The notes: generated by a model not told the origin, from the sequence alone. 9,797 nucleotides of DNA from Chloroflexota bacterium (GCA_014383605.1 JACNHM010000177.1:1-9797), one strand, 5' to 3'; shown: positions 1 through 6,765, numbered from the stretch's first letter. Translations and numbers: made by a program.

Positions 1-70
1 CGAGAAGAAGAGATGTGAGTGCTGTACCCATGCTCGCACAGGCGGCGACCGCTCCAAACTGCCTGGGGTT

Positions 71-100
71 TTGACAACTTAACCATGTGCATGGTATAAT
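71..100 (+). promoter_or_regulatory. Consensus sigma-70-type promoter of the sugar ABC operon
   Basis: TTGACA at 71-76 and TATAAT at 95-100 both match the housekeeping consensus exactly, with an 18-bp spacer. A TG at 92-93, one base before the -10 box, gives an extended -10. Transcription would start near 107, leaving a leader of about 150 nt before the binding-protein start codon at 257. A promoter this strong normally needs repression, and a palindrome sits in its spacer. The hexamers are seen directly; the start point is inferred. Confidence 0.8.
82..95. promoter_or_regulatory. Palindrome between -35 and -10, candidate repressor operator
   Basis: ACCATG (82-87) and CATGGT (90-95) are perfect inverted 6-bp arms around a 2-bp centre. 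The palindrome fills most of the promoter spacer and takes in the first T of the -10 box. A dimeric repressor bound here would block RNA polymerase, a placement often used for sugar-responsive regulators. No regulator gene lies in the window, and the centre lacks the CG step typical of LacI-family sites, so the regulator family is unknown. Confidence 0.5.
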
Positions 101-106
101 CTATTT

Positions 107-256
107 GTCCATTGGCTGGATCACCAGCCGACGCATAAGCAGCAACCCCCTCTTGGGCCAGCCTCCAGGCTATCAGAGATTCCCATCAACCCGGAGATCG
201 GTGGGCTGGCGCCGGCTCCACCACGCACCATTCAAAACACGAAAAGGAGAAAAGAG
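107..256 (+). promoter_or_regulatory. Long 5' leader of the ABC operon with an early hairpin
   Basis: This transcribed, non-coding leader runs from the inferred start point to the binding-protein gene. GGCTGG (114-119) and CCAGCC (124-129) form a perfect 6-bp stem with an ATCA loop about eight bases from the expected 5' end. AGCCT/AGGCT (160-164, 167-171) is a weaker inverted repeat with a very short loop. A good ribosome binding site, AGGAG at 245-249, lies seven bases before the ATG. I recognise no known riboswitch. The early hairpin could protect the 5' end of the mRNA. Confidence 0.4.
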
Positions 257-2197
257 ATGTCCAAGAAACGCGCGTTGCAACTGCTCGGCCTGGTGCTGAT
301 GCTGGCTTTGCTGGCGAGTGCCTGCGCTCTCCCAGCTCCAGCCCCGGCAGAGCCACCGGAGGTGGTGGAACCTGCTGCCCCACCGGCTGAAGAGGAAAAG
401 CTGCTGGTCGCCGGTGTGGTGTTCCAGAGCGACACCTTCATGCAGACGGTGCAGGCAGGCATGCAGGCCGCCGCCGACGAGGCCGGCGTCGAACTGATCC
501 TCGGCAACACCGAGAACAAGCTCGACAAAGAAGCCAGCATGATTGACGACTACATCACCCGCGGGGTGGATGCCATCGTCATCACGCCCATCTCCGCCGA
601 CGGTTCCGTGGCCGCACTCAGGAAGGCCAAGGAAGCCGGCATCACCGTCGTCTGCTTCAACACCTGCGTCAGCGAGCCGGGCATCGCCTCCGCCTTCCTG
701 GTGACCAGGAACGAAGACCTGGGCACCAAGACCGGCGAGGCCGCCGTCAAGTTCATCCAGGAGCAACTGGGCGGCCAGGCCAAGATCGGCATCCTCAACT
801 GCGACCAGTTCGAGGGCTGCCCGCCCCGCAAGGAAGGCTTCCTGGCCCAGGTCAGCGAGCTGCCGGGCGTGGAGATCGTCGCCGATCAGGCCGGCTGGCT
901 GGCCGACAAGGCCCAGCCCGTGGCCGAGGCCCTGCTCCAGGCCAACCCGGAGATCAACCTCTTCTGGTCGGCCAACGAGGGCGGCACCGTCGGCGAGGCC
1001 ATGGCCGTCAAGACCCTGGGCCTGCAGGGCCAGGTGTTCGTCTTCGGCACGGACATGAACAACCAGATGGGCCAGATGTTGCAGTCCGATGACAACATCC
1101 TGCAAGGCGTCACCGGTCAAGCCCCCTATCAGATGGGCTACGATGCCTTCAACACCACCATGGACGTGCTGGCCGGCCAGGCCGTGCAGGAGATGGTCAA
1201 CACCCCGACCATCTTCTTCGGCCGCGGCGACGACGCCATGATCAACCTGTTCATGGACACCCAGGGCAACGCCATCTTTGAGGCCCCCGAAGCCGCCGCG
1301 CCGGCTGAGAAGTATCTGATGGCCGGTGTGGTGTTCCAGAGCGACACCTTCATGCAGACGGTGCAGGCAGGCATGCAGGCCGCCGCCGACGAGGCCGGCG
1401 TCGAACTGATCCTCGGCAACACCGAGAACAAGCTCGACAAAGAAGCCAGCATGATTGACGACTACATCACCCGCGGGGTGGATGCCATCGTCATCACGCC
1501 CATCTCCGCCGACGGTTCCGTGGCCGCACTCAGGAAGGCCAAGGAAGCCGGCATCACCGTCGTCTGCTTCAACACCTGCGTCAGCGAGCCGGGCATCGCC
1601 TCCGCCTTCCTGGTGACCAGGAACGAAGACCTGGGCACCAAGACCGGCGAGGCCGCCGTCAAGTTCATCCAGGAGCAACTGGGCGGCCAGGCCAAGATCG
1701 GCATCCTCAACTGCGACCAGTTCGAGGGCTGCCCGCCCCGCAAGGAAGGCTTCCTGGCCCAGGTCAGCGAGCTGCCGGGCGTGGAGATCGTCGCCGATCA
1801 GGCCGGCTGGCTGGCCGACAAGGCCCAGCCCGTGGCCGAGGCCCTGCTCCAGGCCAACCCGGAGATCAACCTCTTCTGGTCGGCCAACGAGGGCGGCACC
1901 GTCGGCGAGGCCATGGCCGTCAAGACCCTGGGCCTGCAGGGCCAGGTGTTCGTCTTCGGCACGGACATGAACAACCAGATGGGCCAGATGTTGCAGTCCG
2001 ATGACAACATCCTGCAAGGCGTCACCGGTCAAGCCCCCTATCAGATGGGCTACGATGCCTTCAACACCACCATGGACGTGCTGGCCGGCCAGGCCGTGCA
2101 GGAGATGGTCAACACCCCGACCATCTTCTTCGGCCGCGGCGACGACGCCATGATCAACCTGTTCATGGACACCCAGGGCAACGCCATCTTCGAGTAA
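257..2197 (+). CDS. Sugar-type ABC transporter binding lipoprotein with duplicated ligand-binding domain
   Basis: This 646-aa lipid-anchored solute receptor feeds the ABC importer encoded just downstream. Residues 1-22 form a lipoprotein signal peptide (KKR, then a hydrophobic run) ending in the lipobox A-S-A-C, with Cys23 as the lipidation site. A Pro/Ala/Glu linker follows to about residue 50. Two type I periplasmic-binding domains of the RbsB-like kind (Peripla_BP_4 style) follow at about residues 52-341 and 356-645. They look identical in sequence and are joined by a short Ala/Pro linker. Each has the family signatures GVDAIVITP and FGTDMN, and four cysteines (C-x3-C in VCFNTC, and C-x5-C near NCDQFEGC). 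Single-domain members are usually about 330-360 aa, so this is close to twice normal length. The start has AGGAG seven bases upstream. The substrate cannot be named; a sugar or sugar-like compound is likely. The duplication may be real or an assembly error. Confidence 0.9.
   Translation: MSKKRALQLLGLVLMLALLASACALPAPAPAEPPEVVEPAAPPAEEEKLLVAGVVFQSDTFMQTVQAGMQAAADEAGVELILGNTENKLDKEASMIDDYITRGVDAIVITPISADGSVAALRKAKEAGITVVCFNTCVSEPGIASAFLVTRNEDLGTKTGEAAVKFIQEQLGGQAKIGILNCDQFEGCPPRKEGFLAQVSELPGVEIVADQAGWLADKAQPVAEALLQANPEINLFWSANEGGTVGEAMAVKTLGLQGQVFVFGTDMNNQMGQMLQSDDNILQGVTGQAPYQMGYDAFNTTMDVLAGQAVQEMVNTPTIFFGRGDDAMINLFMDTQGNAIFEAPEAAAPAEKYLMAGVVFQSDTFMQTVQAGMQAAADEAGVELILGNTENKLDKEASMIDDYITRGVDAIVITPISADGSVAALRKAKEAGITVVCFNTCVSEPGIASAFLVTRNEDLGTKTGEAAVKFIQEQLGGQAKIGILNCDQFEGCPPRKEGFLAQVSELPGVEIVADQAGWLADKAQPVAEALLQANPEINLFWSANEGGTVGEAMAVKTLGLQGQVFVFGTDMNNQMGQMLQSDDNILQGVTGQAPYQMGYDAFNTTMDVLAGQAVQEMVNTPTIFFGRGDDAMINLFMDTQGNAIFE
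410..1278 (+). repeat. Copy 1 of an 869-bp exact tandem duplication
   Basis: This segment matches 1322-2190 base for base in my line-by-line comparison, at an offset of 912 bp (304 codons). It covers the whole first ligand-binding domain. Identity stops abruptly: 409/1321 differ, and 1279/2191 is a silent T/C difference in the codon after the shared block. Confidence 0.95.
1322..2190 (+). repeat. Copy 2 of the 869-bp exact tandem duplication
   Basis: This is the second identical copy, encoding the second ligand-binding domain and ending just before the stop codon at 2195. The 43 bp between the copies (1279-1321) are not a copy of the sequence before copy 1. They encode a related but diverged linker (A-P-A-E-K-Y-L-M before the domain, against P-P-A-E-E-E-K-L-L-V before copy 1, with a 6-bp length difference). 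Confidence 0.95.
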
Positions 2198-2217
2198 GCC
2201 CCTGATCTTGTCCACAC

Positions 2218-2253
2218 CGGGTCTTGCGGGCAGCACATCGCCCGCAAGACCCG
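2218..2253 (+). promoter_or_regulatory. Strong intercistronic hairpin between binding protein and ATPase genes
   Basis: CGGGTCTTGCGGGC (2218-2231) pairs perfectly with GCCCGCAAGACCCG (2240-2253): 14 bp, no mismatch, 8-nt loop. It begins 20 bases after the binding-protein stop and ends 20 bases before the ATPase start. Only TTTC follows shortly after, so it is a poor intrinsic terminator. In other binding-protein operons such hairpins stabilise the upstream message and let the receptor be made in excess over the ATPase and permease. The same role is inferred here. Confidence 0.75.
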
Positions 2254-2273
2254 CCGTTTCGAGGTCCCCCTTT

Positions 2274-3797
2274 ATGTCGCCCATTCTATCCCTGGAAAAC
2301 GTCACCAAGCGCTACCCCGGCGTGGTGGCCCTGGATCAGGTGGATTTTTCGCTGGAGAAAGGAGAAGTCCGGGCACTGCTGGGCAAAAACGGCGCCGGCA
2401 AATCCACCCTGGTCAAGATCCTCAGCGGCGCTGTGCGCCCCGACAGCGGCGACATCCGCATAGACAGCCAGCCCGTCACCATTGATAACCCGCGGGACGC
2501 CTTCGAACAGGGCATCTGCACCGTCTATCAGGAGATGAGCCTGGTGCCCGGCCTGACCGTGGCTGAAAACATCCTCCTGGGGCGCTGGCCACGCCACCGC
2601 CGTTTGGGCATCTCGGTGATTGACCGCGGCCAGATCAACAAGATCGCCCAGGCCGCCCTGGATCAACTGGAAGTCACCCTCAAGCTGGACGAGATCGTTT
2701 CCCGCCTCAACGTGGCCCAGCAGCAGCTCATCGAGATCGCCAAGGCCATTTCCTTCGACCCCCGTGTGCTGGTGCTGGACGAGCCCAGCAGCGCCCTGGC
2801 GGCCAGCGAGGTGGAGACCTTGCATCGCGTGGTGCGACGGTTGGGCGCCCAGGGGCGTGCCATCATCTACGTCACCCACCGCCTCCAGGAGATCCCCCAC
2901 GTCGCCGACAGCGTGACCGTGCTGCGGGACGGCCAACACATCGGCACCATCTCCGTTGGCGAAGCGACACCAGCCCGCATCGCCAACATGATGATCGGCG
3001 CCGATTGGCAGCGCATGGAAAGAGGCGAGAGCGGTCAGGTTGGCGAGGTCAAGCTCTCCGTGCGCCACCTCAGCCGCAAAGGTGTCCTGCACGACGTTTC
3101 GTTCGATCTGCGAGCGGGGGAAGTCCTGGGCATCGCCGGGCTGCTGGGGTCGGGCCGCACCGACCTGGTGCGCGCCATCTTCGGGCTCGATTCCATAGAC
3201 AGTGGTGAGATCCGAGTGAACGGTAACGTGTTGAGCAACCCCAGTCCCATAACCATGAAAGCGTTGGGCGTAGGCCTGACCCCCGAAGACCGCAAGCGAC
3301 AGGGGCTGGTGCTGCCCTTCACCCTGCAAGACAACCTGACCCTGGCCAGCCTGGCCCGCGTCAGCATCTCCGGCGTGCTGCAGAGGCTGCGCGAGCGTGC
3401 TCTGGCCCAGGAGATGGTCGACTCCCTGGACATCAAGACGCCCGGCCTGCGTGCTCCAACCATCACCTTGAGCGGCGGCAACCAGCAGAAGGTGGTCATC
3501 GGTAACTGGCTGAACACACAGCCGGACGTCCTGCTGATGGATGAGCCCACGCGGGGCATTGACATCCACGCCAAGGAGCAGATCTTCCGTCTGGTGCGTG
3601 AACTGGCCCAGCGGGGCATAGCCGTGCTCTTTATCTCCTCGGAGGTCGAGGAGGTGCTCGATGTGGCTGATCGCATCCTGATCATGAACCAGGGACGCAT
3701 TACCGGCGAGACGATGCCGGACGCGGTGGACGTGGAAGGATTGATGACGCTGGTGATGGAGGAGATAGACGATGATCAAGACAGCCGAAACCAGTAG
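2274..3797 (+). CDS. Sugar ABC transporter ATP-binding protein with two nucleotide-binding domains (RbsA/MglA/XylG type)
   Basis: This 507-aa cytoplasmic ATPase powers import by the neighbouring permease. Domain 1 (about residues 1-245) has Walker A GKNGAGKST (37-45), a signature region L-N-V-A-Q-Q-Q (145-151), Walker B VLVLDEP (165-171) and the switch histidine in YVTHRL (199-204). Domain 2 (about 258-497) has a degenerate Walker A, GLLGSGRTD (289-297), a canonical signature LSGGNQQKV (399-407), Walker B LLMDEP (420-425), and Ser-Ser in place of the switch histidine (455-456). This asymmetry is normal for the family, as is the length of about 500 aa. I chose the ATG at 2274: the sequence from there matches the family N-terminus and GAGG lies at 2261-2264. 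An ATG at 2208 would add 22 unrelated residues encoded by the intercistronic hairpin. The 3' end overlaps the permease gene by 26 bp. Confidence 0.95.
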   Translation: MSPILSLENVTKRYPGVVALDQVDFSLEKGEVRALLGKNGAGKSTLVKILSGAVRPDSGDIRIDSQPVTIDNPRDAFEQGICTVYQEMSLVPGLTVAENILLGRWPRHRRLGISVIDRGQINKIAQAALDQLEVTLKLDEIVSRLNVAQQQLIEIAKAISFDPRVLVLDEPSSALAASEVETLHRVVRRLGAQGRAIIYVTHRLQEIPHVADSVTVLRDGQHIGTISVGEATPARIANMMIGADWQRMERGESGQVGEVKLSVRHLSRKGVLHDVSFDLRAGEVLGIAGLLGSGRTDLVRAIFGLDSIDSGEIRVNGNVLSNPSPITMKALGVGLTPEDRKRQGLVLPFTLQDNLTLASLARVSISGVLQRLRERALAQEMVDSLDIKTPGLRAPTITLSGGNQQKVVIGNWLNTQPDVLLMDEPTRGIDIHAKEQIFRLVRELAQRGIAVLFISSEVEEVLDVADRILIMNQGRITGETMPDAVDVEGLMTLVMEEIDDDQDSRNQ

Positions 3798-4758
3798 AAC
3801 GCGCCCCCTTTGGTTGAGCCGCATCGGTGACTTCATGTCCCGTTCCGGTCTGTTGGTCGCCGTGATCATCCTGTTCGCCCTGCTGGCGCAGTCCGCCCCC
3901 AACTTTCTCACACCGCGCAATCTGTTCAACGTCCTGCGCGCCGTGGCCATCAACGGCATGATCGCCTGTGCCATGACCTTTATCATCATCTCTGGGGACA
4001 TTGATGTGAGCGTCGGCTCCGCCGTGGCCTGGGGCTCCTCGCTGCTGGGGATACTGGCCGTCAAGCAACATTGGCCGATGTGGCTGGCCGCGCCGGCTGT
4101 TGTGATCCTGGGCACTGCCGTGCACGCTTTGGGCGGCCTGATCCGGGTCAAGTGGAACGTGCCCGCTTTCGTGGTCACGCTGACGCTGTTCATGAGCTTG
4201 AAGGGCGCCGCCAAAGTGATCACCAATGCCTACCCCATCACGCCCTTCCCCGACTCCTTCAGCTTCTGGGGGCAAGGCTACATCGCCAAGGTCGTGCCGG
4301 TGCCAGCCGTCATCATGGTGATCACCTTTGTCATCTTCTACTTCCTGAGCACCCGCACCGTGTTCGGGCGTTCCGTCTACAGCGTGGGCGGCAACGAGGA
4401 AGCGGCGCGGCTGTCCGGTATCCCCATCCGGCGCACGCGGATCATGATCTTCGCTGTCAGTGGCTTCCTGTCCGCCCTGGGCGGCATCATCACCTCTTCC
4501 CGCATCATGGCCGGCGCTTACAACGTCGGCGAGGGATTGGAATTTGAAGTCATCGCCGCCGTCATCATCGGCGGCACCAGCCTGGCCGGCGGCGCCGGCT
4601 CCATGATCGGCACTTTCCTGGGCGTGCTGTTCATCGGCCTGCTGGCCAACGGCATGACCCTGATGGGCATGCATCCCTACTGGCAGGAAGTGGCCCGCGG
4701 CCTCATCGTGCTCTTCGCCGTGCTCACCAGCGTCTGGCAAAAACCGATCAGGAAGTAG
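3772..4758 (+). CDS. Sugar ABC transporter permease (RbsC-like, BPD_transp_2 family)
   Basis: This 328-aa integral membrane protein forms the translocation channel, probably as a homodimer because no second permease is present. Hydrophobic segments are visible at about 25-43, 58-74, 85-97, 103-122, 131-150, 175-193, 223-241, 258-276, 279-299 and 308-322. Family hallmarks are the S-G-D-I-D-V-S-V-G-S region (74-83, usually GGIDLSVGS), the cytoplasmic loop V-G-G-N-E-E-A-A-R-L-S-G-I (205-217) that contacts the ATPase, and I-I-G-G-T-S-L-A-G-G (265-274). Length is normal. The start overlaps the ATPase gene by 26 bp, and GGAGGAG at 3758-3764 inside the ATPase coding sequence is its ribosome binding site, so translation is likely coupled. 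Assignment to the sugar/ribose importer class is firm; the substrate is unknown. Confidence 0.95.
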   Translation: MIKTAETSRTRPLWLSRIGDFMSRSGLLVAVIILFALLAQSAPNFLTPRNLFNVLRAVAINGMIACAMTFIIISGDIDVSVGSAVAWGSSLLGILAVKQHWPMWLAAPAVVILGTAVHALGGLIRVKWNVPAFVVTLTLFMSLKGAAKVITNAYPITPFPDSFSFWGQGYIAKVVPVPAVIMVITFVIFYFLSTRTVFGRSVYSVGGNEEAARLSGIPIRRTRIMIFAVSGFLSALGGIITSSRIMAGAYNVGEGLEFEVIAAVIIGGTSLAGGAGSMIGTFLGVLFIGLLANGMTLMGMHPYWQEVARGLIVLFAVLTSVWQKPIRK

Positions 4759-4768
4759 CAGGGCCGAT

Positions 4769-4871
4769 AGATTGGGAAACCGGTAAGTTGGTAGATCGGT
4801 TAGTAAGCCCAATCTACCCATGTACCAATTTACCAATGTACCAATGTACCAATTCACCGGTGTACCAATGA
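4769..4871. repeat. Inverted arrays of an 8-bp short tandem repeat (consensus ACCAATNT)
   Basis: The right half holds eight consecutive 8-bp units in exact register from 4808 to 4871 (for example ACCAATTT, ACCAATGT, ACCAATGT, ACCAATTC, ACCGGTGT). The left half, 4769-4800, holds four units of the reverse complement (AGATTGGG, AAACCGGT, AAGTTGGT, AGATCGGT), also in perfect 8-bp register. A 7-bp spacer (4801-4807) separates them. The outermost arms pair as TAGATTGGG (4768-4776) with CCCAATCTA (4808-4816). The last direct unit, ACCAATGA, contains the start codon of the next gene. The array fills the gap between permease and UroD-family genes and leaves no room for a normal ribosome binding site. 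Confidence 0.85.
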
Positions 4872-5893
4872 ACAGTCGAGAACGCGTCCAACGTGCCATC
4901 CGATTCGAGAAACCCGACCGGGCGCCCATTTCCCACGCCGTGCTGCCGGCGGCGCAGCTCAAGCACGGCCAGGCCCTCAATGAGATCCTGGCCCAGTTCC
5001 GCGAGGACTTCGGCTGGGACTACATGGACGATCTGCCCGTGGAGGATTACCCGGCGCTCTACAAGGGCGGCCGCAACGCCGATGATTTCGGCACCGTCTG
5101 GCAGGGCGAATGGACGGGCATCTGCGCCATCCCCGTCGAGTGGCCGATACAGGACCTCAGCCGCTACGGCGAATACGCGTGGCCGGAAGATTTCACGGCC
5201 GGCCCGCCCGAAGGGCGTCTTTACAGCGGGCACATGGAGGGCTTCGACGATCGCTGGTACGCACGCGGGGCCTGGATCACCTACTTCGAGCAACTCCAGC
5301 AACTGCGCGGCATGGAGAATTTCTTCATGGACACCGCCATCGAGTCCAGGGAATTCTACCGCCTGCTGGATGACCTGCTGGCCTTCAACCTGCGTTGGAT
5401 AGACACGTGGGCGGTGCTCGAATACGACGGCCTGCATTTGGCCGACGACTGGGGCGCACAGCACCAGATGCTCATCCGGCCCGGGACCTGGCGGCGCGTC
5501 TTCAAGCCGCGCTACGCCGAGATGTTCCAGCGCGTGCACGATGCCGGCATGGACGTCTGGTTCCACAGCGATGGCCACATCAACGAGATCATGGGCGATC
5601 TCATCGAGATCGGCGTGGACGTGATCAACGTCCAGGCGCCTGTCGTCGGCCACGACTGGATCGCCAGGAATGCCCGCGGCAAGATCGCCTTCCGTACGGA
5701 CATTGACCGCCAGCACGTGATGCCCTTCGGCTCGCCAGCGGAGGTGAAAGAGGAGGTGCACCGCACCTTCGAGGCCTGCGGCACGCCGCAAGGCGGCCTG
5801 ATCGCCTGTGGGGAGATCGCTCCGGAGGTGCCTTTGGAGAACATCGTGGCCATGTACGAAGCGTTCCTGGAGTACGGCACGTGCACGCACTGA
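4868..5893 (+). CDS. Uroporphyrinogen decarboxylase family protein (PF01208-type), probably not a haem enzyme
   Basis: This 341-aa predicted cytoplasmic TIM-barrel protein belongs to the family holding uroporphyrinogen decarboxylase and the corrinoid methyltransferases MtaA/CmuA. Family features are the N-terminus M-N-S-R-E-R-V with E-K-P-D-R-A-P (14-20), DDWG (193-196), KPRYAEMF (213-220), FHSDG (232-236), the helix D-L-I-E-I-G-V-D-V-I-N (244-254) and IACGEIAPEVPLENI (312-326). The usual HxC(G) zinc thiol of the methyltransferases is replaced by His233-Ser-Asp235-Gly, so a zinc-thiolate mechanism is doubtful. I chose ATG 4868 because family homology starts there. The in-frame ATG at 4820 would encode 16 residues from the 8-bp repeat array alone. 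No clear ribosome binding site precedes 4868. Lying after the importer genes with no terminator between, it probably acts on the imported compound. The reaction is unknown. Confidence 0.85.
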   Translation: MNSRERVQRAIRFEKPDRAPISHAVLPAAQLKHGQALNEILAQFREDFGWDYMDDLPVEDYPALYKGGRNADDFGTVWQGEWTGICAIPVEWPIQDLSRYGEYAWPEDFTAGPPEGRLYSGHMEGFDDRWYARGAWITYFEQLQQLRGMENFFMDTAIESREFYRLLDDLLAFNLRWIDTWAVLEYDGLHLADDWGAQHQMLIRPGTWRRVFKPRYAEMFQRVHDAGMDVWFHSDGHINEIMGDLIEIGVDVINVQAPVVGHDWIARNARGKIAFRTDIDRQHVMPFGSPAEVKEEVHRTFEACGTPQGGLIACGEIAPEVPLENIVAMYEAFLEYGTCTH

Positions 5894-5905
5894 CAGGAGA
5901 GCGGC

Positions 5906-5942
5906 AAAGGGGGCGGGCCACCGGTAGGCGCCGCCCCCTTTT
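5906..5942 (+). terminator. Intrinsic terminator ending the ABC importer/UroD operon
   Basis: AAAGGGGGCGG (5906-5916) pairs perfectly with CCGCCCCCTTT (5931-5941) as an 11-bp GC-rich stem. The 14-nt loop can pair further (GCC with GGC), and the stem runs into a T tract at 5939-5942. It starts 12 bases after the UroD-family stop codon, so it closes the first transcription unit and separates it from upp. Confidence 0.85.
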
Positions 5943-5995
5943 CGCGTGAGGACATGATCGGTGGTCTGCCTCTTTCGCGTTGATGCCTTTTCTTC

Positions 5996-6062
5996 ACCGC
6001 AGAGCACGCGGAGCACACAGAGATCCCTTGCTTTCCTCAGCGTGCTCAGCGGTCTCTGCGGT
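5996..6062. repeat. Imperfect palindromic intergenic element with ACCGCAGAG ends
   Basis: ACCGCAGAG (5996-6004) is the exact reverse complement of CTCTGCGGT (6054-6062), 49 bp apart. Inside, GAGCACGC (6002-6009) pairs with GCGTGCTC (6040-6047). The 67-bp element sits between the terminator and upp. It resembles the CCGCAGAGACGCGGAGA-type palindromes I know from intergenic spaces of several bacterial phyla (recollection, not a search). No coding potential is evident. The remaining spacer to upp (6063-6130) shows only the ribosome binding site. Confidence 0.6.
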
Positions 6063-6130
6063 AGATATGCGGTCGTGACCGGCGTCAACAAGGTTAGGGG
6101 AGACTACCACATGACCAGGGAGGGAGTATT

Positions 6131-6757
6131 GTGGAACACGTACACATTTCTAATCATCCCCTGATCCGGCACAAGCTAACTCTGCTGCGAGATAAGCGCA
6201 CCGATCACAAACAGTTCCGCGAGCTGATCCGCGAGATGGCCATCCTGCTGGCCTACGAGGCCACCGCCGATCTGGGCCTGGAGAAGGCCACCGTCACCAC
6301 CCCCATGGGCGTGGCCAAAGGACATCGGCTGACGGAGAACATCGGGCTGATCCCCGTGCTGCGGTCGGGCCTGGGCATGGTGGAAGGCATTTGGGAGATG
6401 ATGCCCGGCGCGCAGGTGTGGCACATCGGCCTCTATCGGGACGAGCGCACGCTGCGCCCCGTGGAGTACTACAACAAGCTGCCCGTTGCCCCCACCGTGC
6501 AGGTCTGCCTGATTCTCGACCCCATGCTGGCTACCGGTGGCTCGGCGGTGGCTACGGTGGACGTCCTCAAAAAGTGGGGCGCGCAGCGCATCAAGTTCGT
6601 GGGCATCATCGCTGCGCCGGAGGGGATCGCGGCCCTGACCACCGCCCATCCCGACGTGCCCATCCACGTGGCCGCCGTGGACGAGCGGCTCAACGACATC
6701 GGCTTCATCGTGCCCGGACTGGGCGATGCCGGCGACCGCCAGTTCGGCACCGGGTAA
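6131..6757 (+). CDS. upp: Uracil phosphoribosyltransferase
   Basis: This 208-aa cytoplasmic enzyme of pyrimidine salvage converts uracil and PRPP to UMP and pyrophosphate. Length and full-span pattern match bacterial Upp. Visible motifs are the N-terminal H-P-L-I-R-H-K-L (9-16), P-V-L-R-S-G-L-G-M (75-83), the PRPP-binding loop [13 protein letters not shown] (127-139), and the C-terminal uracil-binding tail [13 protein letters not shown] (196-208). Translation starts at GTG 6131, preceded by the purine-rich stretch AGGGAGGGAG at 6117-6126. The gene is the first after the terminator, so it has its own promoter, which I could not identify. A dCMP deaminase remnant follows 90 bp downstream; upp next to dCMP deaminase is a familiar pyrimidine-salvage pairing. 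Confidence 0.97.
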   Translation: MEHVHISNHPLIRHKLTLLRDKRTDHKQFRELIREMAILLAYEATADLGLEKATVTTPMGVAKGHRLTENIGLIPVLRSGLGMVEGIWEMMPGAQVWHIGLYRDERTLRPVEYYNKLPVAPTVQVCLILDPMLATGGSAVATVDVLKKWGAQRIKFVGIIAAPEGIAALTTAHPDVPIHVAAVDERLNDIGFIVPGLGDAGDRQFGTG

Positions 6758-6765
6758 ACACGATT

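Noticed and set aside
1..70. Possible C-terminal end of an upstream gene
   Set aside because: Two + frames are open for about 70-80 bases (stops near 72-82) and a third stops at 16-18, but nothing is recognisable, so no call is justified. The second half overlaps the promoter region.
2208..2273. Upstream ATG for the ATPase gene at 2208
   Set aside because: The extra 22 residues are encoded by the intercistronic hairpin and match nothing in the family. The ATG at 2274 has GAGG upstream and the family N-terminus.
173..2308. Long open frame on the minus strand across the binding-protein gene
   Set aside because: It is the antisense shadow of a high-GC gene, made longer by the exact duplication. 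It shows the repeated low-complexity Gly/His/Val/Asp composition expected of such shadows and no recognisable domain.
3140..3167. Degenerate Walker A in the second ATPase domain as a possible defect
   Set aside because: One degenerate nucleotide-binding domain is the normal state of RbsA/MglA/XylG-type double ATPases.
4820..4867. Upstream ATG for the UroD-family gene at 4820
   Set aside because: The extra 16 residues are a translation of the 8-bp repeat array; family homology begins at 4868.
4769..4871. CRISPR array interpretation of the repeats (also considered for 9409-9547)
   Set aside because: Units are 8 bp, or 19/50 bp directly abutting, with no unique spacers and no cas genes nearby.
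2286..6091. Other long minus-strand frames (2286-4226, 3700-4980, 4814-6091)
   Set aside because: All lie opposite clear, motif-supported + strand genes and have compositions typical of antisense reading of GC-rich codons.
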